Assembly (NCBI RefSeq): GCF_963666025.1
Contig: NZ_OY762552.1
Span: forward strand, 2,568,501-2,632,500
DNA length: 64,000 bases
From: an uncultured Methanobacterium sp.
GTDB taxonomy: Archaea > Methanobacteriota > Methanobacteria > Methanobacteriales > Methanobacteriaceae
Reading direction: 5' to 3'
Shown here: in pieces, positions 23,876 through 36,607 of the stretch
Layout: each line of letters opens with the position of its first letter
Position numbering within the stretch: position 1 is the stretch's first letter
The notes under the pieces: model-generated
Databases searched by the model: none
What the model saw: the letters and a program-made list of their open reading frames with translations, nothing else
What the model was told of the DNA's origin: nothing
Position numbers and translations under genes: made by a program

Positions 23876-24280
23876 ATGATTAAAATGAATGAAATACATC
23901 CCATAGCTTTCTGTGTTAAATATGAAGTAATGGATGAAGGTTACTCATTCTCTTTAACATGGGAAAATGATGCTTTAGTAATTAAACAATTTTCTAGAAA
24001 TAAAAATCAAAATGTACAACAAGTTGTTCCCAGTAACGAAGAATGGGATGATTTTTGGTACTATCTGAATGAAATAGAAATTTGGAACTGGTATGAAGAG
24101 TACCGAGTCACTTGCGAGGATAGTTGTATTTTGGGGGATGAATGGTATGTTGATATTATTTTTGGTGACATGAAAGTTGAATCCCATGGTGCCAACAGTT
24201 ACCCTCCAACATTTAGAGAGTTCGTAAAAGCAATAGAAGAATTGACTGGTATTCTCATTGAATTCATTCAACAGGACTAA
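23876..24280 (+). CDS. Uncharacterised 134-residue protein
   Basis: The family is not recognised. The protein is acidic and rich in aromatic residues. It contains EEWDDFWYYLNEIEIWNWYEE and, further on, DEWYVDIIFGDMKVESHGANSYPPTFREF, a W/Y pattern seen in small cytoplasmic proteins of unknown role in many bacteria. The ATG has no clear ribosome site; a second ATG three codons later is possible. The 99 bp spacer before it is made of GATTA-rich near-repeats. A bacterial origin is possible but not shown. Confidence 0.6.
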   Translation: MIKMNEIHPIAFCVKYEVMDEGYSFSLTWENDALVIKQFSRNKNQNVQQVVPSNEEWDDFWYYLNEIEIWNWYEEYRVTCEDSCILGDEWYVDIIFGDMKVESHGANSYPPTFREFVKAIEELTGILIEFIQQD

Positions 24281-24599
24281 CTTATTATATTAGCATGTAA
24301 ATTTATTTTTATTGGAATGATTTATAATGGGATGAGATAATGATGAAACTTTTTTTTAATTCTACTCTTAACCTACAAAATCCATCGCAATATTCTATTT
24401 AAAATTATTAATTTGAGAAATTGCCCTATTTTTGGAAGTCAGTATATCCTAATTCATTGAAAAACACCTATTTTGCGAATTTTTCTTCAAGGGTCTATTA
24501 TTGGGTTAATCCATGGACGAAAAATAAATCTAAATCAAAAAACAAATATTAATCACAAAAATAATTTTAACATAATCCTAATTTTTACGGAGGAAAATA
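24281..24599 (+). other. AT-rich intergenic region before the ferredoxin gene
   Basis: No gene or stable hairpin visible. T runs just behind the previous gene may terminate it. The ferredoxin ribosome site lies at the right end. Confidence 0.5.
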
Positions 24600-24791
24600 A
24601 TGCCTAAAATTGAAATCGATCCAAAATTGTGCAGCAAGTGTGGAACCTGTGTATCCAACTGTCCAGTGGGTATCTTCCAGCAGGATGATGATGACTCAAT
24701 CCCTCAGGTGGTGGATACTGATAACTGCATACTCTGTGGTATGTGTGTGGACAACTGCCCTAAAGATGCAGTGAAACACGAAAATTTTTAG
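24600..24791 (+). CDS. Ferredoxin with two 4Fe-4S clusters
   Basis: The 63-residue protein has two CxxCxxCxxxCP motifs, CSKCGTCVSNCP and CILCGMCVDNCP, each binding one 4Fe-4S cluster. Such low-potential ferredoxins carry electrons between hydrogenases, formylmethanofuran dehydrogenase and other redox enzymes. GGAGG lies eight bases before the ATG. It is a single-gene unit, followed by a run of eight T about ten bases past the stop. Its particular redox partner cannot be told from context. Confidence 0.95.
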   Translation: MPKIEIDPKLCSKCGTCVSNCPVGIFQQDDDDSIPQVVDTDNCILCGMCVDNCPKDAVKHENF

Positions 24792-25038
24792 GTAACTATT
24801 TTTTTTGTACTTATTTTAAGTTAAGAACCTGTTTTATTTTATTAACCTAATTTTTGGGAACGTTTAATTTATATCATAACTTATTAGGAGCTGTTTTAAT
24901 TTATTAAACTATTATTAGGAACATTATTTTAGATTAAGCTGAGTTTAACTCATTTTCAGGTTAAGTTATGATAACCCATTTTTAGATTGAATATTGACAT
25001 TTATCTATCAAAAACCATGTTCTCATGAAAGGCTATGA

Positions 25039-25269
25039 CTATCTGAATGATGCAACCAATCCTTCCAGATCACATGGTGAAATTTCATAACTCGCTAGAT
25101 TGCCGGTGATTATGACTTTACACTTGTTCCTACGGGTTGAAGGGTCTTTATTGAAACTTATAACCATTCTATCTTCCATAACCTTTATTCGGTTCACATC
25201 ATTACTGGAAATATCGAAGGATTCTTCGGTCCCGTTTTGATACTGCACAGTTAACATACCCACATCCAT
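25039..25269 (-). CDS. Uncharacterised 76-residue protein
   Basis: A small soluble beta-rich protein, beginning MDVGMLTVQYQNGTEESFDI and ending with CDLEGLVASFR. I do not recognise a family. The GGGTGAT ribosome site three bases before the ATG is strong, which supports a real gene. It is on the same strand as the histidine kinase upstream, 143 bp away, and is probably its own unit. The 245 bp between it and the ferredoxin gene hold only AT-rich sequence. Confidence 0.65.
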   Translation of the reverse strand: MDVGMLTVQYQNGTEESFDISSNDVNRIKVMEDRMVISFNKDPSTRRNKCKVIITGNLASYEISPCDLEGLVASFR

Positions 25270-25412
25270 ACTATCACCCTTTTTTTAGTACTGTTTTATT
25301 CTTGTTTAGTTTTTATTCAGCGTATTTAACCCTCAAAACTAACTATTTGGCTTTCACTAAACAGTTTATATGTCTCCTTGAGCTCTTATTTGATAATTAG
25401 TTCTAAAAACAT

Positions 25413-27782
<2,370 letters not shown>

Positions 27783-28020
27783 TTTAACACTTTAAAACTT
27801 TTTAAATGCAAGTATTTTCATCTATCCACTGGTTTCATCTATCCATGGGTTATCCCCATGTTCTTATTTTCTCCTTTTATTTAGATTAATTTATGGATTT
27901 GGATCAATTTTCAAGTCTTATTAATGGAAATTTTGGTTATGATACAATTATGTGCTAATTGATTAATCATTGAACATTTTCTACATTAGATTATGATTCA
28001 CATATAAATAAAAAGGTTAA

Positions 28021-28119
28021 ATGTTTTTTGTGAGTGCAATCACCGATAGAGAAAAATTAAAGTTGAGTCCAAATTCGCTTTATAAAATAGATTCAGCTGC
28101 TTTCCAGTTATTTGAATGA
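28021..28119 (+). CDS. Possible 32-residue peptide gene
   Basis: An ATG behind AAAAGGTTAA opens a frame of 32 codons with the peptide MFFVSAITDREKLKL and further ordinary residues. A TATA-like ACATATAAATAAAA lies about 20 bp upstream, so the transcript could be nearly leaderless. I see no relative. It may equally be chance in a long spacer. Confidence 0.25.
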   Translation: MFFVSAITDREKLKLSPNSLYKIDSAAFQLFE

Positions 28120-28267
28120 GTTTTCAGTATTTTTCAGGAGTAACTGGGGAAATCATTTGTTAGGTGGTTATTTTTTTGGAGAATATTAACAAGAATCAGT
28201 TTAACAAAAATCAGTATCATCTAATAAAATATTTTCAAAAAAAAGAAGAATTCAATTTATTTAATTT

Positions 28268-28300
28268 AAAAAGGATTGATATTCATTTAAATATCAATCC
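28268..28300 (-). terminator. Hairpin terminator behind the acyl-CoA synthetase gene
   Basis: GGATTGATATT and AATATCAATCC form a perfect 11 bp stem with a six-base loop. Read on the minus strand the stem is followed at once by TTTTTAAATT. It lies 37 bp past the stop codon. Confidence 0.75.
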
Positions 28301-28336
28301 AGGGTTCATATTTGGAGTTAATATTTAATTTACCCA

Positions 28337-30478
28337 TTAGTGGGTTGATTTCAACCGGGTTGAGAGTGGGGAACTCTGTAACAAGTCGTCAGATCCTCCT
28401 TCTTTCAACATCAACCGCATGTCAACCGCCATTGCTCCGTCTCCTTCATTGAAAACCATTAATGGGTTGATTTCAAACTCGTTGATCTCAGGGAAATCAG
28501 TAACCAGCTGTGAGATCCGGAGTATTATGTCCGCAATGGAATCCACATCCTTGGGCTTATCTCCACGGGTGCCTTCCAGAAGTTCATGAGTTTTGATCTG
28601 CCTTATCATATCCTTGGCTTCCCCTTCGTTTACCGGGGCGATGGCAAATTTAACATCCTCCAGAACTTCCACGTATATACCGCCCAGCCCAAACATGAGC
28701 ATGGAACCAAAGGTAGGGTCCTGAACCATACCAATGATAACTTCAGTACCGCCGGATAACATTTTCTGTAACTGAACACCCTCCAGATCCGCTTCTGGCT
28801 CTTTTAATGGTATGTTTTCCATCATATCTGCGTATGCAGCTTTAACTTCCTCTGCACTTTGGAGGTTGAGCTTGATTCCACCCACATCTGATTTGTGTGA
28901 AATCTGTGGGGAGACGATCTTCATAACCAGAGGATATCCTATTTCCTCGGCAGCTTTTACAGTCTCTTGCGAAGTTTTGGTGATAGCAGTGCCTACTGTG
29001 GGTATTCCGTATGCTTTCAAGATGTCCAGTGACTCCAGACCCAGGGTGTGCATACCCTTTTCCCGGGCGTTTTCTATGATGTTTTTGACCAGGTTTTTAT
29101 CCACATCAAATTCTGGAGATTTAGGATATTCCTGTTTACGGATGATGGTGTAATCATAGAGGGTTTTCAGGCTTTTAACCGCCCTTTTTGGGTAGAGGTA
29201 ATTGGGTACCTGTTTAGCTGCCAGGAGTTTTTCAGCCCCTTCAAAACGAGTTCCTCCAAAGAAGCTGCAAAGAATTGGTTTTTCAGTTTTACTGGCGTGG
29301 TCTATGGCAACCTGGGCAATTCCCTCAGGGTCAGTGACTGACTGAGGTGTTACCAGATAAATCACTCCATCCACATTGGGATCTGCCAGCACAGTATCCA
29401 GGGTGAAGGCGTACCTTTCAGGGCTGGCATCCCCCAGGACATCCACAGGATTTTTAACACTGGCAGTGGCTGGTAATCCTTCGTTTAATTTTTCCTTGGT
29501 TTCTGTGGTAAGCTCGGCAATTTCCAGACCTGCCTTTATAGCAGCATCAGTGGTCATGATTGCAGGACCACCGGCGTTGGTGATTATGGCTATTTTGTTC
29601 CCCTTAGGAAGTGGTGACAAGGCCAGGGCACTACTGTAGTCCATCATCTCGTCCAGGGAATTCACACGGATGATTCCGCACTGGGAGAATGCTGCTTCAT
29701 AGGCTGAATCTGATCCAGCAATGGTACCGGTGTGGGATGAAACTGCTTCTGATCCCTTGGAGGTTGTACCGGACTTGATAACCAGAACCGGTTTTTTCCG
29801 GGAAGCTTCTCTACAGGCATCTATAAATCCGGGTCCGTCCACAATACCTTCCAGGTAAGCGGTTATAACCTCGGTGTTTTCATCTTCCATGAAATCCTTC
29901 ATACAATCATTTTCATTGATCACTGCCTTATTTCCCAGGCTCACGATCCTGGAGAATCCTATATTTTTCTTATCAGCGTAATCTAGGATAGCAGCCATGA
30001 TGGCTCCAGATTGTGTCATGAAGGATATTTTCCCTTTATGGGCGATGTCAGAAGAGAATGATGCATTCATGTCATTGTAGGTGTCCATTATGCCCAGGCA
30101 ATTGGGGCCCACCAGTTTAATGTTGTATTCTTTGCATATTTCCACCAGCTGGTTTTCCAGTCTGGCTCCTTCTGTGTCAACCTCTTTAAATCCTGCTGAG
30201 ATCACAACAATGTTTTTTATTCCTATTTCACCACATTCTTCTACTGTTGAAGGGATCAGATGGGATGGTATGACTATTACTGCCAGATCTACATGACCAT
30301 GTTCCTTTATGGATTTGTAGGCCGGAAGTCCCAGTACTTCACCACCTTTAGGATTAATTGGGACGATCTTACCTTTATAATAATTTAGGAGGGATGTCAT
30401 TAAGTCATAACCAATTTTACCCTTTGTTTCTGATGCACCTATTACTGCAACTGATTTAGCATTAAACATATCAAGCAT
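28337..30478 (-). CDS. acd: Acetate/acyl-CoA ligase, ADP-forming (fused alpha and beta)
   Basis: Single chain of 713 residues. A CoA-binding Rossmann domain (VAVIGASETKGKIG, 9-23) and succinyl-CoA ligase-like domains come first, with the phosphorylated His at 249 in SSHTGTIAGSD. After about 480 comes an ATP-grasp beta part (GYPLVMKIVSPQISHKSDVGG). The enzyme interconverts acyl-CoA plus ADP and phosphate with acid plus ATP. In a hydrogenotrophic methanogen it may serve acetate or aryl-acid activation or energy recovery; direction is not decided by sequence. AGGTGAT precedes the ATG and a hairpin terminator follows, so it is monocistronic. Confidence 0.92.
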   Translation of the reverse strand: MLDMFNAKSVAVIGASETKGKIGYDLMTSLLNYYKGKIVPINPKGGEVLGLPAYKSIKEHGHVDLAVIVIPSHLIPSTVEECGEIGIKNIVVISAGFKEVDTEGARLENQLVEICKEYNIKLVGPNCLGIMDTYNDMNASFSSDIAHKGKISFMTQSGAIMAAILDYADKKNIGFSRIVSLGNKAVINENDCMKDFMEDENTEVITAYLEGIVDGPGFIDACREASRKKPVLVIKSGTTSKGSEAVSSHTGTIAGSDSAYEAAFSQCGIIRVNSLDEMMDYSSALALSPLPKGNKIAIITNAGGPAIMTTDAAIKAGLEIAELTTETKEKLNEGLPATASVKNPVDVLGDASPERYAFTLDTVLADPNVDGVIYLVTPQSVTDPEGIAQVAIDHASKTEKPILCSFFGGTRFEGAEKLLAAKQVPNYLYPKRAVKSLKTLYDYTIIRKQEYPKSPEFDVDKNLVKNIIENAREKGMHTLGLESLDILKAYGIPTVGTAITKTSQETVKAAEEIGYPLVMKIVSPQISHKSDVGGIKLNLQSAEEVKAAYADMMENIPLKEPEADLEGVQLQKMLSGGTEVIIGMVQDPTFGSMLMFGLGGIYVEVLEDVKFAIAPVNEGEAKDMIRQIKTHELLEGTRGDKPKDVDSIADIILRISQLVTDFPEINEFEINPLMVFNEGDGAMAVDMRLMLKEGGSDDLLQSSPLSTRLKSTH

Positions 30479-31033
30479 GTTATCACCTATTATATCTTTA
30501 CTAATTATCTGGCCCCCTATTTATTATATTCGGATAAATATGATGATTTATAACAAAATAACTATTAGTAAAGTACTGACTTACTTAACACCCTTTATAA
30601 ACCTTTTATTTTGGAATCTGATTTAAAACAATTTTATTTATTTGAAATTAATCTGCAATTATTTTCACATATTGGGGGGATAATGTAAGTTCGAAAATAA
30701 ATAATCACCTTTGATGAATTTATTTCATAGTTGATTTATCATAAATCGCGATAATGATTGGATTCGGGGTATATTTTTTACAGTTTGGTTTCATCCTTAA
30801 AAATTCTCATCACTCTTAATGAAAACCTATCACTCTTAAAAGAAAAAAATAAAGTTTTTTAAGGATTTATTATATAAATATAACCAGAAAAAGGGATGTT
30901 TTAGAAAGATTTGAAGGTTCAAAAAAAAGATTTGATTATTTCCCTAATTTTAGGTGATTTCAAATCTAATTTCAGGTAATGCCAAATATTTCTGGGCTAA
31001 TTGTGGATTAACTAATTTGTAGATTAACCGATC
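30479..31033. other. Intergenic region between divergent genes
   Basis: About 555 bp. It holds a perfect palindrome GATTTAT-C-ATAAATC at 30733-30747 and two copies of ATCACTCTTAA near 30808 and 30828. TATA-like sequence near 30550 could serve the acyl-CoA synthetase. No gene or RNA is recognised. Confidence 0.45.
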
Positions 31034-31873
31034 ATGGAAACTGGGGGGTTAACCATTAAAAAATTTAAATACACCTTATTCATTGGGGTTATGCTAATTC
31101 TGACTCTTAGTGTAACTATTTATGGGTTTGACCTGCGGGAAGTTAATCAAACTACATGTAATGCCAATTTTAAATCAGTAAATGTCTTGATTTATGAGGG
31201 GGAAGCCACATCTACCGATAGTGTGGATGGTTTAATATACTGTCTGGAACAGGCACAAAACAACAATCTCAATCTCCAGTTCAATTACACCACCACTGAT
31301 GTCATTAATTCTGAAATTTTAAGAGCGCAGGATGTTTTAATTATATCTGGGGGCGATATTGAACTCCTTTTCAATGACCCCTCTGTAAATCCCAATGATA
31401 TAAAGAAATTTGTAGAGGCGGGTAATGGTTATATGGGAATATGTGCTGGTGCCTATGCTGCTTCCAACTACAATGGAGAATACGGTTCTGGTTGGGGAAT
31501 TTCACCCAATGTAAACTGTAATTACACCTATGCTGATGGTTTATTGCCCCTTACCATTACCAGTTATGGTGTTAACACCCTCAAGTATTCCAGTGGAAAA
31601 ATTGATCTCTGTAACTTCACTACCCGTACTACCAAAACCGTTACCTTACCCTCATTCCCAGTATCCAACACTCCAGGACTATATAAGAACGGTAAATACA
31701 CGCCAATAGCTATTTATGCAGAAAATGACACGGTTTTATCTGGTTATGCTGCAATTCTGGATGATGAACGTGGTTCAGGTAGGATAATTCTCTCTGGTCC
31801 CCATCCGGAATTGGATCCAGCTAAACCGGAACTGGTTGCCAGGATGGTGCTGTGGGCTTCCAAAAGGATTTAA
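31034..31873 (+). CDS. Secreted amidotransferase-like protein (BPL_N domain)
   Basis: A membrane helix at about 12-31 (YTLFIGVMLILTLSVTIYGF) anchors the protein outside the cell. The rest has the flavodoxin-like class I amidotransferase fold of the biotin-protein-ligase N-terminal family: VNVLIYEGEATS, DVLIISGGDIE near 102 and the nucleophile elbow GICAGAYA with Cys 137. Several possible N-glycosylation sequons occur. The function of secreted members is unknown. The ATG lacks a ribosome site; a GGGGGG stretch further on precedes an ATT codon, so the true start is uncertain. Confidence 0.75.
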   Translation: METGGLTIKKFKYTLFIGVMLILTLSVTIYGFDLREVNQTTCNANFKSVNVLIYEGEATSTDSVDGLIYCLEQAQNNNLNLQFNYTTTDVINSEILRAQDVLIISGGDIELLFNDPSVNPNDIKKFVEAGNGYMGICAGAYAASNYNGEYGSGWGISPNVNCNYTYADGLLPLTITSYGVNTLKYSSGKIDLCNFTTRTTKTVTLPSFPVSNTPGLYKNGKYTPIAIYAENDTVLSGYAAILDDERGSGRIILSGPHPELDPAKPELVARMVLWASKRI

Positions 31874-31951
31874 ATAAATTTAGGACCCTCCTTTTTAGGA
31901 TTCAACTTACAAAAAAATAAGGATTTAATTTTAAAAGGTTATTAATACTAT

Positions 31952-32119
31952 TTATTCTGCACCTCCAGTCATCATGGTAATAATACCGCCAAGTAGCATT
32001 ACAATAATTGCAAACCAAACTAGGTACCAAGTGAACACTGGGAATAGAAGGAAAAGAATTAAAATTATAAGGGCAAATCCAACCATTGATCCCCCAGTTG
32101 CTTGTTGTTTTTCAACCAT
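31952..32119 (-). CDS. Small membrane protein, 55 residues
   Basis: The peptide starts MVEKQQATGGSM and has two hydrophobic stretches (about 13-30 and 32-48), ending MMTGGAE. GGGGAGGTGA lies five bases before the ATG, the best ribosome site of the neighbourhood, which makes this short gene credible. It resembles other two-helix peptides of Methanobacterium in character only; function unknown. It is convergent with the secreted amidotransferase-like gene, about 78 bp from its end. Confidence 0.7.
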   Translation of the reverse strand: MVEKQQATGGSMVGFALIILILFLLFPVFTWYLVWFAIIVMLLGGIITMMTGGAE

Positions 32120-32321
32120 TTTTTCACCTCCCCTTAAATAAATAATCTATTAGTATAATCTCTTTTTTTAAATATAAGTTTTTTACGGCATAAATTAAAA
32201 TTAAGATTCCGAATATTGCATTAATTAAAAATAAAAACGTTTAGTATTTATTCTTAACTTGTTTGAGGATTTTTCATGTTGTATTCTAAAAAATAAACAA
32301 AGCATAACAGATATAGGGGGC

Positions 32322-32337
32322 ATATATTTATAAATAT
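32322..32337 (+). promoter_or_regulatory. TATA box of the four-helix membrane protein gene
   Basis: ATATATTTATAAATAT, an AT palindrome with archaeal TATA character, lies about 45-55 bp before the start codon chosen for the next gene. Confidence 0.45.
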
Positions 32338-32379
32338 GAATATGGTTTAATTTAATTATTTAATATGAAAGGTAATGTT

Positions 32380-32952
32380 ATGAACGTCATCAAGCTCCTT
32401 TTAGCCTTTGCACCTTGGATTATTTTTGGACTTATAGCTGGACAATCATTTTTCAGTCTGGAAATAGCTATAATCATATCTCTGGCTATTGCTGTACTTT
32501 TAGGTCATAAACAGATGCGAAAATGGTATATCCTGCCCTGGGTGACCTTCCTATTTTTTATCATTATCTTTATTGCCATTGTACTGATGAAGAACATATG
32601 GGTAGTATCCCACGTGGGTATTCTTTCTTACGGGACTCTGACCGCAGTCACATGGGGATTTTTGCTTATTGGTCATCCATTTACACTCCAGTATGCGAAG
32701 GAGGAAGTGGATAAGAGTCTCTGGGATAATCCAACTTTCATTCGCACTAATCAGATAATCACTGCTTTTTGGGGAGTTATATTCTTAGTAGATCTGGGGA
32801 TTAATTACTACAAGTTTAATCACAGGGGAGTTGGTGGATGGTCTTTTGAAGTTGCAGGATGGATCCTTATCCTAATTGGGCTTGTGTTCACAGTGGAATA
32901 TACAAAATATGTTAGGAAACGCAGACAGCAAAAAGAGGAAGTTATAAATTAA
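32380..32952 (+). CDS. Membrane protein with five or six helices
   Basis: About 190 residues with helices near 6-21, 25-42, 50-68, 75-95, 118-136 and 150-170, ending in a basic tail YVRKRRQQKEE. I do not recognise the family, although the layout recalls small intracellular septation- or VirK-like membrane proteins. The ATG used follows GGTAA by about five bases; an ATG five codons upstream is in frame but has no ribosome site. It is a single gene. Function unknown. Confidence 0.7.
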   Translation: MNVIKLLLAFAPWIIFGLIAGQSFFSLEIAIIISLAIAVLLGHKQMRKWYILPWVTFLFFIIIFIAIVLMKNIWVVSHVGILSYGTLTAVTWGFLLIGHPFTLQYAKEEVDKSLWDNPTFIRTNQIITAFWGVIFLVDLGINYYKFNHRGVGGWSFEVAGWILILIGLVFTVEYTKYVRKRRQQKEEVIN

Positions 32953-33187
32953 AGATTGGCACTGAGATAACCAATTATAATTGATTATATTTCATTATTG
33001 TAACTTCAAAATATTTATCAAATAAAATAAATAACTAACAAAAAATAAGTATGTCCAGTCTAAAGTTGCTGGAGTTAGTTCATAATCCAATTTTTATTAT
33101 CATTCCCATCTTGATTGCGGGAAAAACAGCAGTTTAACCGGTTGTACTGGTTAGTTTAAGAGTTTATACAAATTAGGAGAACAATCA

Positions 33188-34546
<1,359 letters not shown>

Positions 34547-34657
34547 TTTACTAAATAAAACCATAAAATGATACTGATTCTATTTTGAACTTTTTTTTTA
34601 AATCATTTTCTTTCAATTTGTTCTAAATTTTTTATATATGCAAGTTATCTCCATGAA

Positions 34658-35458
34658 TCATTCTTTTTCAGTAAATAACTTAATTGAAGTGAAAACCAGT
34701 AATCCTCCTAAAATGATTTTTAATAGTTGTGAAGGGGCGTATATCACTAGGAATGCACCGATGGCAGCTCCAATTATAGAACTTATGCCCATGGGTATTA
34801 CTAAAGAACTGATCTCTGATTTTACGTTGTACATTTTATTTTTGCTATGTCTGGTTATTCCAACAACCATGGTGGGCAAACTAATGAGTAAACTCATTGT
34901 ACCTGCTAATTTAACATCGATTCCAAATATTAAAATCAATATAGGGATGATCACTTCTCCCCCGGCAACTCCTAAAAGGCTGCTTATAATTCCAATAAGT
35001 AGTCCACACAGTACTGCTACAATAAATTCAATATACAAATTATTGAATGCTATTCCTGCAGAACCAAGAGTAATGACACTTTCTGTAATTAAGAGCATTC
35101 CCATAATGAGAAGAAGGATTAACAATACCTTTTTAAACATAACATCAGATATTTTGGTTAATAATCCGATTCCATAGTAGGCTCCGGTTATGGAGCCAAT
35201 AATAATTGCAACCATTAGAATTATTTGGGGATAAATTAGAGAGATGTCAAAATTGTTTATTCTGAAATAAGCCGCAGAAATAACAGTAATTAAACTAATT
35301 AGCATGTTCAATGCCACAGCTTTTTTGGCAGGTTTACTAAAAGTTTTTAATAAAAATGGCAGCCTAAATTCGACCCCTCCCAGACCTATTAAACCTCCTA
35401 AGCACCCAATAGGGGCCCCTATAATAAATGATAGAATAGAAGTTTTTTTATTGTCCAT
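34658..35458 (-). CDS. TSUP family anion transporter (TauE/SafE-like)
   Basis: About eight helices in 266 residues, in two similar halves. GAPIGCLGGLIGLGGVEFRLP near the start and GIISSLLGVAGGEVIIP in the middle are the two family signature loops. TSUP proteins move sulfite, sulfonates or other organic anions across the cytoplasmic membrane. The ATG is placed behind GGGTGA with six bases between; a GTG three codons upstream would begin inside that site. Upstream, on the other strand, lies a TATA box and palindrome. The substrate cannot be read. Confidence 0.85.
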   Translation of the reverse strand: MDNKKTSILSFIIGAPIGCLGGLIGLGGVEFRLPFLLKTFSKPAKKAVALNMLISLITVISAAYFRINNFDISLIYPQIILMVAIIIGSITGAYYGIGLLTKISDVMFKKVLLILLLIMGMLLITESVITLGSAGIAFNNLYIEFIVAVLCGLLIGIISSLLGVAGGEVIIPILILIFGIDVKLAGTMSLLISLPTMVVGITRHSKNKMYNVKSEISSLVIPMGISSIIGAAIGAFLVIYAPSQLLKIILGGLLVFTSIKLFTEKE

Positions 35459-35553
35459 TTGATTCACCCTGAATTCTAGAAGTGTTTGTGTATCCAGTTT
35501 TCATGTTTAATGGTATCATTGGTATTAGATAATTTTTTTGGGGTCCTGGCTAC

Positions 35554-35600
35554 TTTATATAACCTTATAACTATCAATCTATATGTCGACATATGTTGAT
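35554..35600 (+). promoter_or_regulatory. TATA box and palindromic operator
   Basis: TTTATATAA at 35554-35562 is followed by ATCAA (35573-35577), the perfect palindrome ATATGTCGACATAT (35581-35594) and TTGAT (35596-35600). The nested inverted repeats sit where transcription would start, a position typical for repressor binding. ATCAA..TTGAT arms recall ArsR/SmtB sites. It faces the short frame on the plus strand and is also about 115 bp upstream of the TSUP gene on the minus strand. Confidence 0.5.
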
Positions 35601-35657
35601 ATATAGTTTAATGTGTCACCACTTAAAAGTGAAAAATTACGGGTAAAAGAGGATATT

Positions 35658-35699
35658 ATGTCAAATTGTCCGATTCCGGGTGAAAATAAGCCCAATTAA
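35658..35699 (+). other. 13-codon frame behind promoter, possible gene remnant
   Basis: GAGGATATT precedes an ATG that encodes MSNCPIPGENKPN and stops. It has a proper promoter and operator yet no gene body. The downstream sequence in the same frame is broken by several stops. It could be the surviving start of a lost regulator gene or a leader peptide. Confidence 0.35.
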
Positions 35700-35837
35700 A
35701 ACTAAAAGGAAAGAATTAAAGAACTAGATGTTTAGTTCGTTATAGGATAGTTTAACGAAGTAAGTATAATATTTTATCACAAAAAATATGCCTTATTTGT
35801 TCAGAGAACTTCTATATGCTCAATTGCCATTAGTATA

Positions 35838-36380
35838 TTAATTAATTGTGGAAATTATCATATCTAATGTATTTTTTATTGCATTATCAAGTACTTCATT
35901 TACAGTATAAGTTTCTCCTGTAATGTTTATGGAATAATATTTTCCATTTTTTTGGAAATAATAATCTAGATATGTCTCAGTGCTATTTGCATTAGTGGAA
36001 TTGATAAATTTAACTTCGATTCCACTTATAATCGTATTTGCATTGTTTAAAACGGTATGATTATCGGATGATACTTTTAAATCCTGATATTTTGATTGAA
36101 AAGTGGAACTATCGGCATACTGAGTCAGTTTAAGATTTATTACATTAGCTCCTTTCATGGTAGAATGTGGCATGTCGTTGCGATTATCAAATGTTATTGA
36201 ATCATTTGTTCGATTAATTGCATTCCACCAATCATTAATTTTGAAAGTGGAATCATAAACATGGCATTCACGGGCAGATGAATTGTTGTCGGGGGACACA
36301 TTAAAATATCCTGTTAGTCCAATAATCGCCCATAACAAAAAAACTAATACAATTACCAACCTGCCACTTACTTTATCCAT
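35838..36380 (-). CDS. Secreted or membrane-anchored protein of unknown function
   Basis: A hydrophobic helix at about 8-25 follows MDKVSGR and acts as signal anchor. The external domain of about 150 residues is rich in Asn, Ser and Thr and holds several N-glycosylation sequons (NNS, NRT, NDS, NHT, NST, NIT). It contains a single Cys after the helix region, but no lipobox. Similar short secreted proteins are common in Methanobacterium. No ribosome site is visible, so it may be leaderless. Function unknown; likely an AglB substrate. Confidence 0.65.
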   Translation of the reverse strand: MDKVSGRLVIVLVFLLWAIIGLTGYFNVSPDNNSSARECHVYDSTFKINDWWNAINRTNDSITFDNRNDMPHSTMKGANVINLKLTQYADSSTFQSKYQDLKVSSDNHTVLNNANTIISGIEVKFINSTNANSTETYLDYYFQKNGKYYSINITGETYTVNEVLDNAIKNTLDMIISTIN

Positions 36381-36607
36381 AAAAAATATCTTAACATTAA
36401 TACTACTTAAGAATAATGGAATATTATCGAACGAACTGTTAATCTAACAACTATGCAGTAACTTGGTAAAAAGTAATTACCCTACATAGCCCAATGTTAA
36501 TATATTTTTTTCTCTATAAATCATTACACGTATCTCGTTAAACACTGAAGATAAATAGGAAATAATCATTATATATAATCCATCTGCTAATTTGAAGGAA
36601 ATAGGTC

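Larger units (their letters stand above)
27783..28336. other. Intergenic region with a direct repeat and one short frame
   Basis: Between two minus-strand genes. It holds a direct repeat of TTTCATCTATCCA near 27818 and 27835, a possible 32-codon gene and a hairpin, the latter two listed separately. The remainder is AT-rich without further structure. Confidence 0.45.
35468..35837. other. Intergenic region with promoter, palindrome and short frame
   Basis: Contains the regulatory site and the 13-codon frame listed next. Beyond them a plus-strand frame with several stops (KERIKELDV then FVIG and FNEV) looks like the remains of coding sequence. No intact gene. Confidence 0.5.

Noticed and set aside
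34638..35177. 179-codon plus-strand frame
   Set aside because: Antisense to the TSUP transporter gene, whose helices and signature loops are clear.
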